Shown here: positions 24,920 through 36,200 of the stretch, piece after piece | Position numbering within the stretch: position 1 is the stretch's first letter | Layout: each line of letters opens with the position of its first letter | NCBI RefSeq assembly: GCF_963675165.1 | Contig: NC_087389.1 | Location: 964,001-1,028,000 of the forward strand | Length of the DNA: 64,000 bases | DNA from: Halichondria panicea | Lineage: Eukaryota; Porifera; Demospongiae; Suberitida; Halichondriidae | Reading direction: 5' to 3' | The notes under the pieces: generated by a model | What the model saw: the letters and a program-made list of their open reading frames with translations, nothing else | What the model was told of the DNA's origin: nothing | Database searches by the model: none | Made by a program: the position numbers and the translations under genes

Positions 24920-26453
24920 CGTGTCTTATATATATATATGTGTTATAATCACTGTACTCTTGCTTACTTGGCTACTGCTGCCTCAACAACTTCTATCTTG
25001 TGTAGATGTATATATTTATGCTTATAATGTGTAACAGTGCGTATGCTTTAATTACTTGTGTTTCTACTACTCCCCTCAACAGGATGTGATAATAGAGAGC
25101 TGGGTCCCTGGCAATAGTCGTATACCTCTACACGTAGGCTCAGTGTTTGGTCAGCCAGCCCACACACAAGTGAACATAGACGAGGTGTATGCACGACAGT
25201 TGCAGGCTCAGTACGACCAGGAGAGCACCACAGCACAGCAGCACCTACCCCATATGGTAGTGAGAGATGACACATTGCTGTGATGTGATTGTTGTCACTT
25301 TTGCTTTTTTCTCTCACAGGGAAGGTTCAGAGATGTGCCGGTGGTACCAGCTGGTCCTTCTGTCCCCAGCAGTGGAGGCAACCAAGAAAGTGACGGGTGA
25401 GCACACTCAAATAATGTACATTACTTAATGTACACTTGTGTGTATAACATTTATGATAATATGTCATTGTCATCCTCGTAACTTCTCCCCTCTCTCTCTC
25501 TCCACAGAAGTGGCGTCATTTGGGACAATTTTGATGCTCTAGCGTCACGAGTCCACAGCTGGACCAGACAGGATGCCACTCGGTTCCTCCACGCCTCCTA
25601 CATGGCCAGACCTGGCCCCAGGAACCACCGACAGATAATGGAGAATGCCCGGAGAATGCCTGCCAATATACTCGTCAGAGCCATCATTGGGGACAACCCG
25701 GCCATGAGACTGACATATGAGGTACTGTACTGTGTGTCTTCTCTAACCTTTTAAGCCTTAATTATAATGCCTGGGTTTCTATTTAGAGCCGTATGTATAC
25801 TGTTACTAATGTAGAAATGTATTATACAAGGGTGTGTGATGGTTTTCTTGCCTGTGGTAAATTGTTCACTGTTTCTCTTGCAGGATCTGTTGGAGCTTGC
25901 TGAAAACATTGGACCAGCCAGGCCCCAGGGATTAACCAAGGCCACGCTTGACAGGCTGCCAGTGCATATGTGGGAGAGGAGCAATGAGGAGCAAAAGTAC
26001 TCATACATTCATGTACATACAGGCATTTGATTGACTGTCTCACATTTCACAGGTGTGTGGTGTGTATGTGCTCTTACGAAGCCAAGGAGAGAGTTCGCTT
26101 CCTGCCCTGTACCCATAACTACCACCAAGATTGTATTGACCAATGGTTCAAGGTATGTCAAAATTGTATAAGCTTTTACAGTACATGTTAAGTGTATATT
26201 GTGTGCAGTATGTGTCACATGTGCATGTTGTACGTGGGTGGTCTTTCATATTGTATGTAGCACCTATCTCCATTTCTAGCCAGCCATAATTATTTATGCA
26301 TTAGTACATGTATGTCCAGTGTCTAAATACTGTGTTCCATACTCTTACCATTAAGTTGCAACTGTACAACCATTGAATATGAATATGAATAATTTATCTC
26401 TGCAGGACCACTCAACGTGTCCAATTTGTCGTGTTGAGGTCAAGTCTGAATAG
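22917..26453 (+). CDS. RNF38/RNF44-type RING-H2 E3 ubiquitin ligase (10 exons, 723 aa)
   Basis: Exons 22917-22947, 23009-23147, 23221-23525, 23697-24667, 25083-25256, 25320-25396, 25508-25721, 25884-25996, 26053-26152 and 26406-26453 join in frame. The first ~480 residues are disordered, rich in Ser/Pro/Gln, and end in an acidic DDSDSDD patch. The C-terminus carries YEDLLELAENIGPARPQGLT, KATLDRLP, and a RING-H2 with CVVCMCSYE, CTHNYHQDC and CPICRVEV, which gives all eight zinc ligands. The GLTKA...LP segment followed by CVVCMC is typical of RNF38 and RNF44, which makes that family the best match; Arkadia-like proteins are the alternative. Role inferred: nuclear or cytoplasmic ubiquitin ligase. 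An unusually long GT repeat begins about 25 bp after the exon 4 donor. Confidence 0.9.
24695..24925. repeat. Long GT/GC microsatellite in RNF38-like intron 4
   Basis: About 230 bp of (GT)n with periodic GCGTGCGT interruptions, starting shortly after the donor at 24668. It creates stop-free poly-Cys/Val frames that are not genes. Confidence 0.95.
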
Positions 26454-26679
26454 AGAGAGAAAGTGTTCAAATCAACTGTCTCTGGAACAATCGAATGACT
26501 GATCTTGTTCATTATTGTTATTATTATGTTATCACCAAGAGTGCATGATGCACTCTGTAGCGTACTTCAAATCAATACTTAACCACTCTTTTGTACATGT
26601 TATTGGCCTTTATTGGCATTCTAATTACAATGTTCAGATTAACTATTGTGTATAAAAAAATGACAACATGTATGTATAG

Positions 26680-27738
26680 CTAATTGTCTGTCTTGTGGGT
26701 AATTGGCATTAAACAAATACTTATCTGAAATACAAGGGAATTAAACTCTCTAATGACATCTTCAATTTCCTCTTGTGTGGCAAACATTTCATCTGAGAAC
26801 AGAGTAACTCCATCCTTATCTAGTTTCATATCTTCACTTAATCCTTCCCTTCTCAACTTCTTCTTTTGTGGATAAGTTGTCACCACATCAGGTTCATTAC
26901 TCTGAAGTGGTTTAGGTGGATTTGGTTCTGCTGCTTCCACTGTGGGGGGTGGTTGGCACCAGGGGGGCAGAATCCTTGATACTCGACGTTGTATTTCTCT
27001 ATCATCCGCTCGTTTCTCTTTCTCGCGTAGCTGGGAATTAGACAACTGTCGACTTGATGATATTTTAGGCACTCTTGGTCGCCAAGTGAAGGTGTGTGTA
27101 CGAGACTCGCCCATTGTGTAGCTACTCTCAGATCCAGAGGAGTCTTCATTGACTGATACACTACCGTCTGTCTCCACCAATAGCTCCACTTTTACACCGA
27201 GATGTCGTGGCAGTACTATTGGCCATTCGAGTCCCTCACCTACTAGCGGAGACACAAGAGTCACCGAGAGATGGGTCCCATAACCAGCACCAGTGCCAGT
27301 GGGACAGACAATCAAACGAAGTTGGTGCTTCCCACGGAGAGTAAGCAGAGGACTGCACCATTTCTGTGATAACTCCTTGAGCTTTATGAATCCAGACATC
27401 CTGAAGGCGATCTTGTCGCCTAGACTGGAAATTTCTACACTCGGCTGTTTCATTTGCGTCTTTATGCATTCCAGAGCAGGGAGCTCCCTCACTCCCAAGC
27501 TCTCCAGTGTCCCTTCAAGGTACTCTATCTCAGATCTTATAGTATTGAGTTTCTGCAGTGGAGAGATGACCTCACTCTCTTTATGTAAGTCCATCACCAA
27601 TTGAAGGTGTTGCTCAATGTTGAGAGCTAAGTGATGATTATACTCCTGACAATTGAACAGGCAAACAGTGCACCCCACTTCAGCAAAGGGGCATTCTGTA
27701 GGCCAAGTGATCTTCTCTGAAATGCCACCTTCTGCCAT
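26680..27738 (-). CDS. MATH-domain TRAF-like protein lacking a RING (intronless, 352 aa)
   Basis: A single open exon. The N-terminus has half of a TRAF-type zinc-finger array (CPFAEVGCTVCLFNCQEYNH then HL..EQHLQL), a short helical region (about residues 45-85), and then a MATH/TRAF-C domain (about 105-190). The domain is recognisable from FRMSGFIKLKELSQKWCSP, YGTHLSVTLVSPLVGEGLEW and LGVKVELLVE. The C-terminal ~150 residues are charged and probably disordered. TRAF proteins use the MATH domain to bind receptor tails and to trimerise; without a RING this one cannot itself be an E3. It lies 454 bp downstream of a RING/TRAF-zinc-finger gene on the same strand that lacks a MATH domain. No intron is needed, and the ATG at 27736-27738 gives the whole zinc finger. 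Confidence 0.85.
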   Translation of the reverse strand: MAEGGISEKITWPTECPFAEVGCTVCLFNCQEYNHHLALNIEQHLQLVMDLHKESEVISPLQKLNTIRSEIEYLEGTLESLGVRELPALECIKTQMKQPSVEISSLGDKIAFRMSGFIKLKELSQKWCSPLLTLRGKHQLRLIVCPTGTGAGYGTHLSVTLVSPLVGEGLEWPIVLPRHLGVKVELLVETDGSVSVNEDSSGSESSYTMGESRTHTFTWRPRVPKISSSRQLSNSQLREKEKRADDREIQRRVSRILPPWCQPPPTVEAAEPNPPKPLQSNEPDVVTTYPQKKKLRREGLSEDMKLDKDGVTLFSDEMFATQEEIEDVIREFNSLVFQISICLMPITHKTDN

Positions 27739-28192
27739 CTTTATTGTTTACGAACTACTCCACTCTATATAGAGTTTCAGTTGTTGTAGGTTCCAGAAGT
27801 GGCCATATACGGTCAGAGCAGTGCCTTACAGTAAACTGACAGTGAAATGTATTTCGAACAAAGTAAACAGTTATTATAGCTAGAGATAACTTGACTAAAA
27901 CGGTTACTACTCTGATGAGTGGTGGGAGTTAAGATTATGGTTGCAACAATGTGTATCATGTTTAACAAGGGTACCGGGTAGCACGCAATCATCCTGTATG
28001 TGAAATGTATACTTCAATTTATCTCCAATAATTATATCCGATATCAAGTTGTATACATTGTGTATATGTATTACAATTTTGCTACAGGAACTAAGAGGTA
28101 TAGTGTTGTATGGAATGTACACAAAGCACAAATTAAGACAATTAAGCTACAAAAGTCACAAAAGTACTAACTATGTGCAAGAATGTATCTGC
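27739..28192. other. Gap between the two TRAF-like genes
   Basis: 454 AT-rich bases that should hold the 3' untranslated region of the upstream RING gene and the promoter of the MATH gene. I see no coding exon, repeat or clear core promoter element. Confidence 0.5.
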
Positions 28193-29368
28193 CTACTTGG
28201 CTATAAAAGCACAGACTAATAGCACGAACAGCACAACAAATCCAATTTTCATATAGTACCAGGTTGATTCTTGCTTCAGATCTTGTGTATGTAGACTCTC
28301 TGTAACTAGTACCAGTCTTCTCTGTAGCTCATCGATCCTTCGCCTGTCCTCCATCTGATGGGCACACAGTTCATTCACATTCGTGGTCAGCGTGTTCACA
28401 CTGGACTTGAGCGTAGTGAAGGGCTCCATAAAGTATGAGAGGTGAGTATGCGTCTCTTGCTTCAAATGTTCCTCAAAGTCTTTTCTCATCACAGGAGTAT
28501 AACAACCAACACACATGAATGGACATTCAACCTCCTCCATTGCACACTTGTGTTTGTGGGCAGCCAAGTATTTTTGTTTGACGAGCTCGCCACATTCTTT
28601 GAGACACGGCATCGGAAATTCTTTACATGATTCATAGTGTTCTGTTATTTTATTATAGCGTGTGTTCAAGCCACAATGCTCACATTTGTACTCTCTCAGT
28701 TCACATGTGCTTGTTAGGTGCACTTGAATGCTCATTCGATTCAGAATGGACTTGCAATGATTAGGGCAAGAGATTGGAATGTAGCCACAGCCAGATCCAG
28801 AATCGAGATGTGTTTCAATGGTCCCTAGTTCCCCCTCCCAGTCACACCCGTCCTCCTGATGGAGACAGACCACCTGCAATAGAGTAAGAGTGGTTAGATA
28901 AGTTATTTGCTGAGATTGAAACATACAAACACTCGTTAGCTCTGTGTACAAGCACTTACATTAGTTGTGCACAATGTGGAATCTACATAATTAACTTGAT
29001 TACAGCAATAAATGGCTCACCTTAATCGCATTGATTTTCCTCTTCATACACTTGTCCAGCACATGCTCAAAGGGGGTCTTCCGACACTGAGGACAACTGT
29101 TTGTTGAATCCTGTTTTTCTAGCCAGCGTTCCAAACATGTCTCACAATAATGCTTCCCACAGCACAGCGTCAGTCGAGGGTCTCGTAGAAGCTTAGAGCA
29201 GACGTCACAGAGCAGATCGTCCACGGCATCCTGCCCTCCCACCAGATCGATATCATAACCACCATGTTCATCATGCAGGGAGATGACCTGCACGGAATTG
29301 TCAGAGCTTGGTTTCAACACATCCTCCCAGTCCGACCAATTATTGGCCAGCACTGCTCTAGCAGCCAT
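28193..29368 (-). CDS. RING + TRAF zinc-finger protein with C-terminal membrane anchor (2 exons, 342 aa)
   Basis: Exons 29368-29021 and 28873-28193 join in phase 0. A C3HC4 RING spans about residues 50-95 (LLCDVCSKLLRDP, CCGKHYCETCLERW, SCPQCRK). TRAF-type zinc fingers follow (about 118-240: CDWEGELGTIETH, CELREYKCEHCG, CKEFPMPCLKECG). A helical stretch precedes a terminal hydrophobic segment, YYMKIGFVVLFVLLVCAFIA, and the protein ends one residue later (K). TRAFs normally end in a MATH domain; here it is absent and replaced by a predicted tail anchor, which would place the RING in the cytosol on an internal membrane. It is divergent from histone H2B, 295 bp away, and lies upstream of the MATH-only gene. 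Confidence 0.9.
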
Positions 29369-29519
29369 TCCTTCATCAGATTTATCAGGACAAACAGTAC
29401 AGAGCTTTAGGTGGGCGTGACCTTACAAAGGATATTGGTCACGCCCATTTATTTAGTCCCACCTCCTAATTTCCTTTTGGGCGGGCTAATCCCAGCCCGA
29501 CTGCATTGGAAGACATAAA

Positions 29520-29663
29520 TAATCGAATTTGATTGGTAGTTGTACATTTGATCCTTACAAAGTGATCTTTCACTGCTCACATAAATAAGATAGCAAGCCA
29601 CCTTTTTACATCTGCAAACTAAAGGTTTTTTCATCTGAATTTCTCAACTGCAAACGTCGAACC
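29520..29663 (+). promoter_or_regulatory. Putative H2B core promoter
   Basis: An inverted CCAAT box (GATTGG at 29531) and a TATA-like ATAAATAA (29581) lie 133 and 83 bp before the H2B ATG, the usual order for replication-dependent histone genes. The motifs are seen; the function is inferred. The divergent RING/TRAF gene starts at 29368. Confidence 0.45.
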
Positions 29664-30035
29664 ATGCCTGGAAAAGTCGCATCCAAGAAGGGAGAGAAGA
29701 AGGCTGCCGTGAAGAGCAAGCCCGCTGGAGAGAAGAAGACCCGAAGAAAGTCTCGCAAAGAGAGCTACTCTATCTACATCTACAAAGTCCTGAAGCAAGT
29801 CCACCCCGACACTGGTATCTCTTCCAAGGCCATGAGCATCATGAACTCGTTTGTGAATGACATATTCGAGAGAGTTGCCACTGAAGCTTCCCGACTGGCT
29901 CACTACAACAAGAAGCACACCATCTCGAGCAGGGAAATCCAGACTGCTGTCAGACTTCATCTCCCTGGAGAGCTGTCCAAGCATGCTGTATCTGAGGGCA
30001 CCAAGGCTGTCACCAAGTACACCAGTAGCAAATAA
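29664..30035 (+). CDS. H2B: Histone H2B (123 aa)
   Basis: Intronless, full-length core histone. The basic tail [17 protein letters not shown] is followed by the histone fold with [40 protein letters not shown] and the ending [12 protein letters not shown], which contains the conserved ubiquitination lysine context (AVTKYTSSK). H2B pairs with H2A in the nucleosome. Lack of introns and the downstream histone stem-loop mark it as replication-dependent. No other histone gene lies nearby, so it is a solitary copy in this window. Confidence 0.98.
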   Translation: MPGKVASKKGEKKAAVKSKPAGEKKTRRKSRKESYSIYIYKVLKQVHPDTGISSKAMSIMNSFVNDIFERVATEASRLAHYNKKHTISSREIQTAVRLHLPGELSKHAVSEGTKAVTKYTSSK

Positions 30036-30051
30036 ATATCTCATCTCAAAC

Positions 30052-30067
30052 GGCTTTTCTAAAAGCC
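30052..30067 (+). terminator. Histone mRNA 3' stem-loop
   Basis: GGCTTTTCTAAAAGCC, 16 nt, 17 nt after the H2B stop, is a perfect 6-bp stem with 4-nt loop followed by ACCA, the consensus for SLBP binding and U7-directed processing. AATAAA sequences also occur (overlapping the stop codon and at about 30183). Confidence 0.95.
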
Positions 30068-30201
30068 ACCACTATTGTCAAAATGTTTCACCTTCCACAA
30101 GTCATGTTCTCTTTTATATTCTGTTTGTATATTGAATTCTGATACGTACATGTATATAAAACAATGGTGCATACCATTTCTTCAATAAATGAACTAATGT
30201 T

Positions 30202-33200
30202 TTATAAGTCAGTTTGCCACTCTTGCTCAAGAATAACAAGTTCGTTGATGGTGTCCCTTAGCCATACATCCATTGAAATTGATTGTACTTCCTCAACGTT
30301 AGGAAATACCTGCATAATTTATTTATAAATAATAAACATAAAATTAAATTTTGATTATAGACGACTTACAATGCTTGTATCAGTGATGCTGTTGGTAACC
30401 TCCCTCCATATCGGCACTAGCTGCAGTAAGGTTTGAACACAAAGTGGGTGGGGCATTATTAATCTTACCAGTGGATAACAAGACAAATTAATTTCTTTGA
30501 TTTTGATCACTGCGTACTTGTTGAGTATCTCCAATATGTCTGCTTGATGCTAAACAGATACAGCCACAAATTAAGGTCAATAAGCACACAAAACACACTC
30601 ACCATTTCCGACATTACTCCACTCATTAATTGTGCCAATTGACCAATTAGCTTCTGCCAAAATTCCAATATAAGAACCATAGAGTCCCTGGCGTACATTT
30701 CCATGTACACAGTCCAGGTCTGCAGGTGAAATGTACTGTATCTAAATCCATAGGTCTTTATATCAGTAAACTTACAGCACCAAACAAGAATACGAGGCAG
30801 AGGTATCCAAAGTAGCCCTGTAATTGTACAAAGACAATAAACACATTAATTTTTGAGCTCACACACACACACCTCTAACGCACACAATAAAACAGTAGTC
30901 AGCTAGAGGACTTACATTTTGTGTAGTAGTTATCTTTTGAATCACCCCACTGGCCAGAGTAAGTACCCCTTTTGTCACTTCATCCAGTTTATGATTGAGA
31001 CTCTCCAGAAGCAGACACCGACCTCCCACATTCCCAGCCATTTTCATTTCTGCTGCAATTCCATCGATGTAATTGTGGCTCATAGCGCCAAGTAGAAGCC
31101 AAGACAAGATATGCACAGATTGAATGTAGTCCTGCCATCTTGGCTGAAGCACATGAATCACAGTGGACCTGAACGTCCTGAAAATAAAAATAAAATAAAC
31201 GACATCACATCTGTAGGCATATATATGCCCCCCACCCCAGAAATACTTACGTAAGGGCTGGGAGTAGTGCTCTAGGATCACCAGAGACGAGTCGTTTCAG
31301 GTTATGAGTGGGTGGGGATCTACCAAGCCCATGTTGAACCCTCAGGGCTACCAGTTGAGACAGGGACAACTTCAACTGGGCAACCAACTATTACACACAA
31401 TGTCAATTAGTACTCAACGTATATTATTATATAATGCTCACCTGAATTGACTTGGTATTCTTGGATACATCCGTAGCACTGAGGTAACTCAACACGTCCA
31501 GAAAGTCCCATTGTAGAGCAGTAATCACAGGGCGTGAGTGAATCTCACAAGTTAGTCTCTGTAGGAAACATACGTACACTAAGCATGCTGTATATGCCAT
31601 ATACATACCAGGATGGGAGCAAAGTCTTTTTTTGTAGTTAGACTGTCCACATAGCCTAGATATCCAGACTCTTCCAACAGTAGAACCTGAAAAGGGGAGG
31701 GGCTGTTACACTGTTCGATCTAGAGTATATTCTCACCTGGATGAGCCCGAGAAAGTTGTCCTGTCTGGGACACTGATCTGCAGTTCCCCTGGCCCTCAGT
31801 GCTTTTCTCAGCTCACTCACATACAGTTTCATCAACTTCTCAGCCTCCTGCATGTACAGAGGTACATAGCTACTGTTGTAATAAGGTGGAAGGATATTGC
31901 TCGATCAAGGGGCATCTAGTTACGTGAAAATTACTAAGGACTCGCGTAAGAGAATCAATATAATGCATAATTCTAAGTTAAAATGTCTCTCTTACTCTTT
32001 GGCTTTGCTGTTGGAAGAGACGGTACCAGGTGGAGGCAAGCTCCACCAATCCACCCAGAGGAACGTAGACATTATACAGGGCAAATTCGAGAATACTCAT
32101 TAGTGACTGAGTGAGGGCCAGTACACTGTGGGTGTGGTAGTTGCCAAGCATGGGAGCAGTCTGGAAACGAACAGGAAGAAAACAGATATCAAACTGCAGA
32201 TTCGTTCTACGTACATACATGCAGCATATGTAGCGTTGTAAATTGACATTAATACTTACGGGGTATTCCAAGCTGTTTTTGAATAGTTTGATGATTAGTC
32301 GGAGAAGGGCATGCATTGCTTTCTTGTCTCTCAGAACATCCGTGTTGCCCTTTAGCTTCTTAAACAAGTTGTCCCAGAGAAGCAGATCTTTTGTCAGCTG
32401 TATTGTGGAGCTGAGGCCCTCCTGGATCTGGTCCAAGATCTCAATGTAGGTAGCCACGTTGACAATGGAGTGAGGGTGAACATCTTTTATGGAAGAGACA
32501 GCATCCTGTACAAATTTCACAGCTACATAGAACTTAATACTCCCAAACACAAGTTGTGTAAAGTTTTACTATACGACAACATTTTTCACCTCAAGAAAGT
32601 ATTTAACAATGGTCGTTTCGCTAATTTCTCCCTCTGAGTCCACGTCTGTACCTTCAACTGGCCCCTCCCCCTCGTTGCCTAGCAGCCCGTGACCCAGAGC
32701 ATTGAACACTGTCCGAGTCTTGTCACCGTAGTCGGTCCCAAACAGGAAGAGGAAGAGACGACGATCACCAAACTGAGTGAGAATGGAGGAGAGGATGTGT
32801 TTTGCGACAGCCATGGCAGAGCCAGGAGGAGGCTCAGCTGTGTTCTTGGTGGATTGCCAAGAGAATGATCCAGGAACCACAACTCTACAAATACAGGAAA
32901 ACAAGTATGGAGTAATGTACCACTAAAAAGTACCTACGCCCAATACTATTGAAGCACTAGCTTAGTCATTTCTGTTACAGAAAAAAAATTTTGCTTTCAC
33001 CTAGCAACGGCTGGTATTATCTTGGATACAAGGAAACCAGACACTATGTGGGGTAAGCGATGACAACATGTACCAACAGCAACCGTTGCCAAGGCTATCA
33101 CTTCTTCTGAGTACTCATTGGTGGGTTTCTTGCAGGCCACACAGATACCAGGCACAAGGTCATCACCTACAGATTAAGATAACACTTGCGAGTGAATACA

Positions 33201-36200
33201 TTACTAATGGGAACTGACCTTCGTCCTTTGAACTCTTTGCTTCCTCTGGGACAGGCGTCAGCAATTGTTTAAAATTTGACTTGACAATTTCAGGAGTTGA
33301 AGAGCCAGTGTCTTTAGTCGGGCTAACATTTCCAGTAATGGACTCCATGACAGAGTGAGTGAATGCATCAATGGTGAACTGACGTTGCAGAGATGGTTGC
33401 TTGCTCTTTTCGCTGTTAGAGAGGAAGGAGCATTCATGTCCGTCGCTCTCGAGAGTGTTGAGGGTGATCTGTAGACACCACTGAGTGAGTGTGAGCATTT
33501 CCAGACCTTGGTAGTGGGAGCCTGGGTCCACCTCGGAGTAGTCGTGGATGTACTGCAATGGTAAGGGCACAAGTCTATAATGTACTAAGCTTCTTCATGG
33601 CTACCACGCAGGGGAAGCGCATTGAACGTATCAGAAGTCAAATAAAAAGTGTAGTAGGTGATGCATGATCGTAACGGGCTTACTACATGTATGTAGTTTT
33701 TCACTTACACACACGCACCTTGTAAAGGATGACAAAGAATATCCGCATCCATGGTGCCTGCAGGTGAGAGGGCACGGAGCTGAGACTGTAGGGACAACCA
33801 TTCAGGGGAAGGTGGGGCTCTCTTAGCCGCTCATCCAGTTTCAACTGGACATAATCTGACTGGTTAGGGGCCGCACAGAAACAGAGAAGCTTGAGAGTGA
33901 ATGGAAGCAGTCCCTTGGTATGGCCAAACTCTATGTTGTGATCCAGTACCTGGAAGGGGGTGTGGTACAACGTATACACATGCATGTACATGTGGTAGCT
34001 ATAGTCGTAGTGACATGTACATGTAGTAGCTATAGTCGTAGTGACATGTACACGGTCATGCCACAATACATCAGCACGGAATGTGTTCACTGCAATAAGT
34101 CGGTACTATAATTATACTAAAATGTATCACACTGCTGATATGATAGGTGAAGCAATTTCAGCTATAGTGGAGTGTGTGACGTACTATAACACTATATACT
34201 TAATACTCACTGGGAACATGTTATTGAGGAAGACCTCAAAGACAGGGTTCTTCCTCAGTTCTTGTGGCAAGCAATGGAGGTCATGGAACACAGTCCCCTG
34301 TATCATATGAAACAGCTGGTCTTCAGACGAGGACGGGGTGGAGCGACGTGCTTTAATAGTGCCCGCCTTCTTTGTCTTCTGACCCTGACTTTTCTTCATG
34401 GACTCGGAAATGTCGATGCGAGGATTAGCGATATGCTGTATACATGTATGTGAAGAAGAATTTGAGGTACCTACATGTAAAATATAGCCTCGTTACCAGG
34501 CCAAAAATTGCACACACAATTAAACTATAAAACTTACTCTGAGCAAAAGAGACAATATTCTTTCGGTGATTTTCTGCTTGACTGGATCCTCTTCTAGACG
34601 GGGCTCGGACTGGGTAGACAATTTTGGTGAGAGGGCCCCTCCCCCAAACACACTCACATCCGACGCCTGCAGGAAATAATTATAATAATTATTAATAAAA
34701 AAGAGAAAGAGTACACGTGGTTTGTAGGAAGTTATAATTTTTACCATGCACTGCTACAAATGTACTAATGTTTAGTGGCGCCTTAAAACGGAATTTATAG
34801 TGGAATTTGAAAGAGTGGGAGATACTGGAAGAGACAGTGTACAAAGAAATGGGGAGAATATAATTATATGTGCATGCAATGATCAAACTTTCTAACCTTC
34901 TTTTTTATCCCCAGTTGCAGAGTGGGGTCTGTATCGCTGGCTTTTGCTGACGAGTCACGATGGCTGGTGGCAATCCTGAGGAGATTGGTGAGGATGTCCA
35001 CTGACAGGAAGTTGAGAGCAGGGAGGGCGGAGTCAAGCAGTGACAGGGTGGACAAGACCTCCTCCCGATAGAAAGGGTACTCGTAGAAGAAATTCTTCAG
35101 ATAGAACTTCATTGCCTGCACGTGGAAAAAGTGATTATAAAATTCTGTGATAATGAATAATTAATTATATGAGAGTTCCAGTTCCAGTACACCTACATCT
35201 AGCGATGGCTCGTTGATGGAAGCAATGAGGTACTTCGCACGAGCGCACACACTGGAGTTCTTGTCCACGAGCAGCTGTACTAAGAGACAGAAGCCGTGAG
35301 CCAGGGATGCCTGCACTTTCGAGTGGAGATTCAGAACATCTGTTTCAGTAGACCCCGGCTTCCTCATAAACTGTATCACCGTGGTGAGCGCACCAGCTGC
35401 AGAGTGCCGGGGGGCAGAGGTCAAACAGTGAGTACATAGTGGTAAGATACATGAAGATAGGAGGGGGTCTGCTTAGGGATTTTGGCAACTGTCAAGTGAG
35501 AGTGCTGACCTGCTTTGAACCTTGATGCCCAGTGATTGGACTTGAGTGCAGTGTGGAGGGTGCTCCAAAGCAGCTGCTCCTCGATCGTCACCTCATGACC
35601 ACCATCCTCACTGGTTTCAGACTCTGACTCAGTATCAGACAGATTCATCGAAATACCAGATGCTACACGAAAGAAAAAAATACCATGGCTACCAGGCACT
35701 GAAATTAATATAACATTGTGTGCATGCTGCAAATTCAGACTGGATCGATCGAGTACAGTCGAACCTCTGTTAACAACCACCTCCGAATAAAGGCCAGCTG
35801 CTATATAAAGACTAGGCACCCAGGTCCCAAATGAACAGTTTGTGTACAAAACAACCTCTCAACAAAGGCCAAAACATTGTTCCCCATAGGTATAGATATT
35901 ATAGAGGGGTTCCACTGTATTAAGTAAACGCGGATGTACAGTACACATACACAATCATATTCACTCACCTCCTTTGGATGAAGGTTTATTCCTGATGGTG
36001 GTCGTTGGTTGCATATCGGCTGTGTACTTGGCACACTCTAGGAGCAGCTCTACACAGGCTCTGGCAGTATTGGAGGGCGTGGTGTGCAAGTTTTTCCACA
36101 AACTGTGAGTGGGAAAATACAGTGAGCATGGAAGTTCTAAGATACTCAGTGCTACTGACAATTCAGTGAAGCTAGAGCAGTCCTAACTGCTCTTAGGAAT

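Noticed and set aside
24679-25034. Poly-Cys/Val and similar open frames of 89-116 codons
   Set aside because: Produced by the GT microsatellite in an intron of the RNF38-like gene.
29631-30044. 137-codon open frame antisense to H2B
   Set aside because: It is a shadow of the strongly codon-biased histone frame; no homology.
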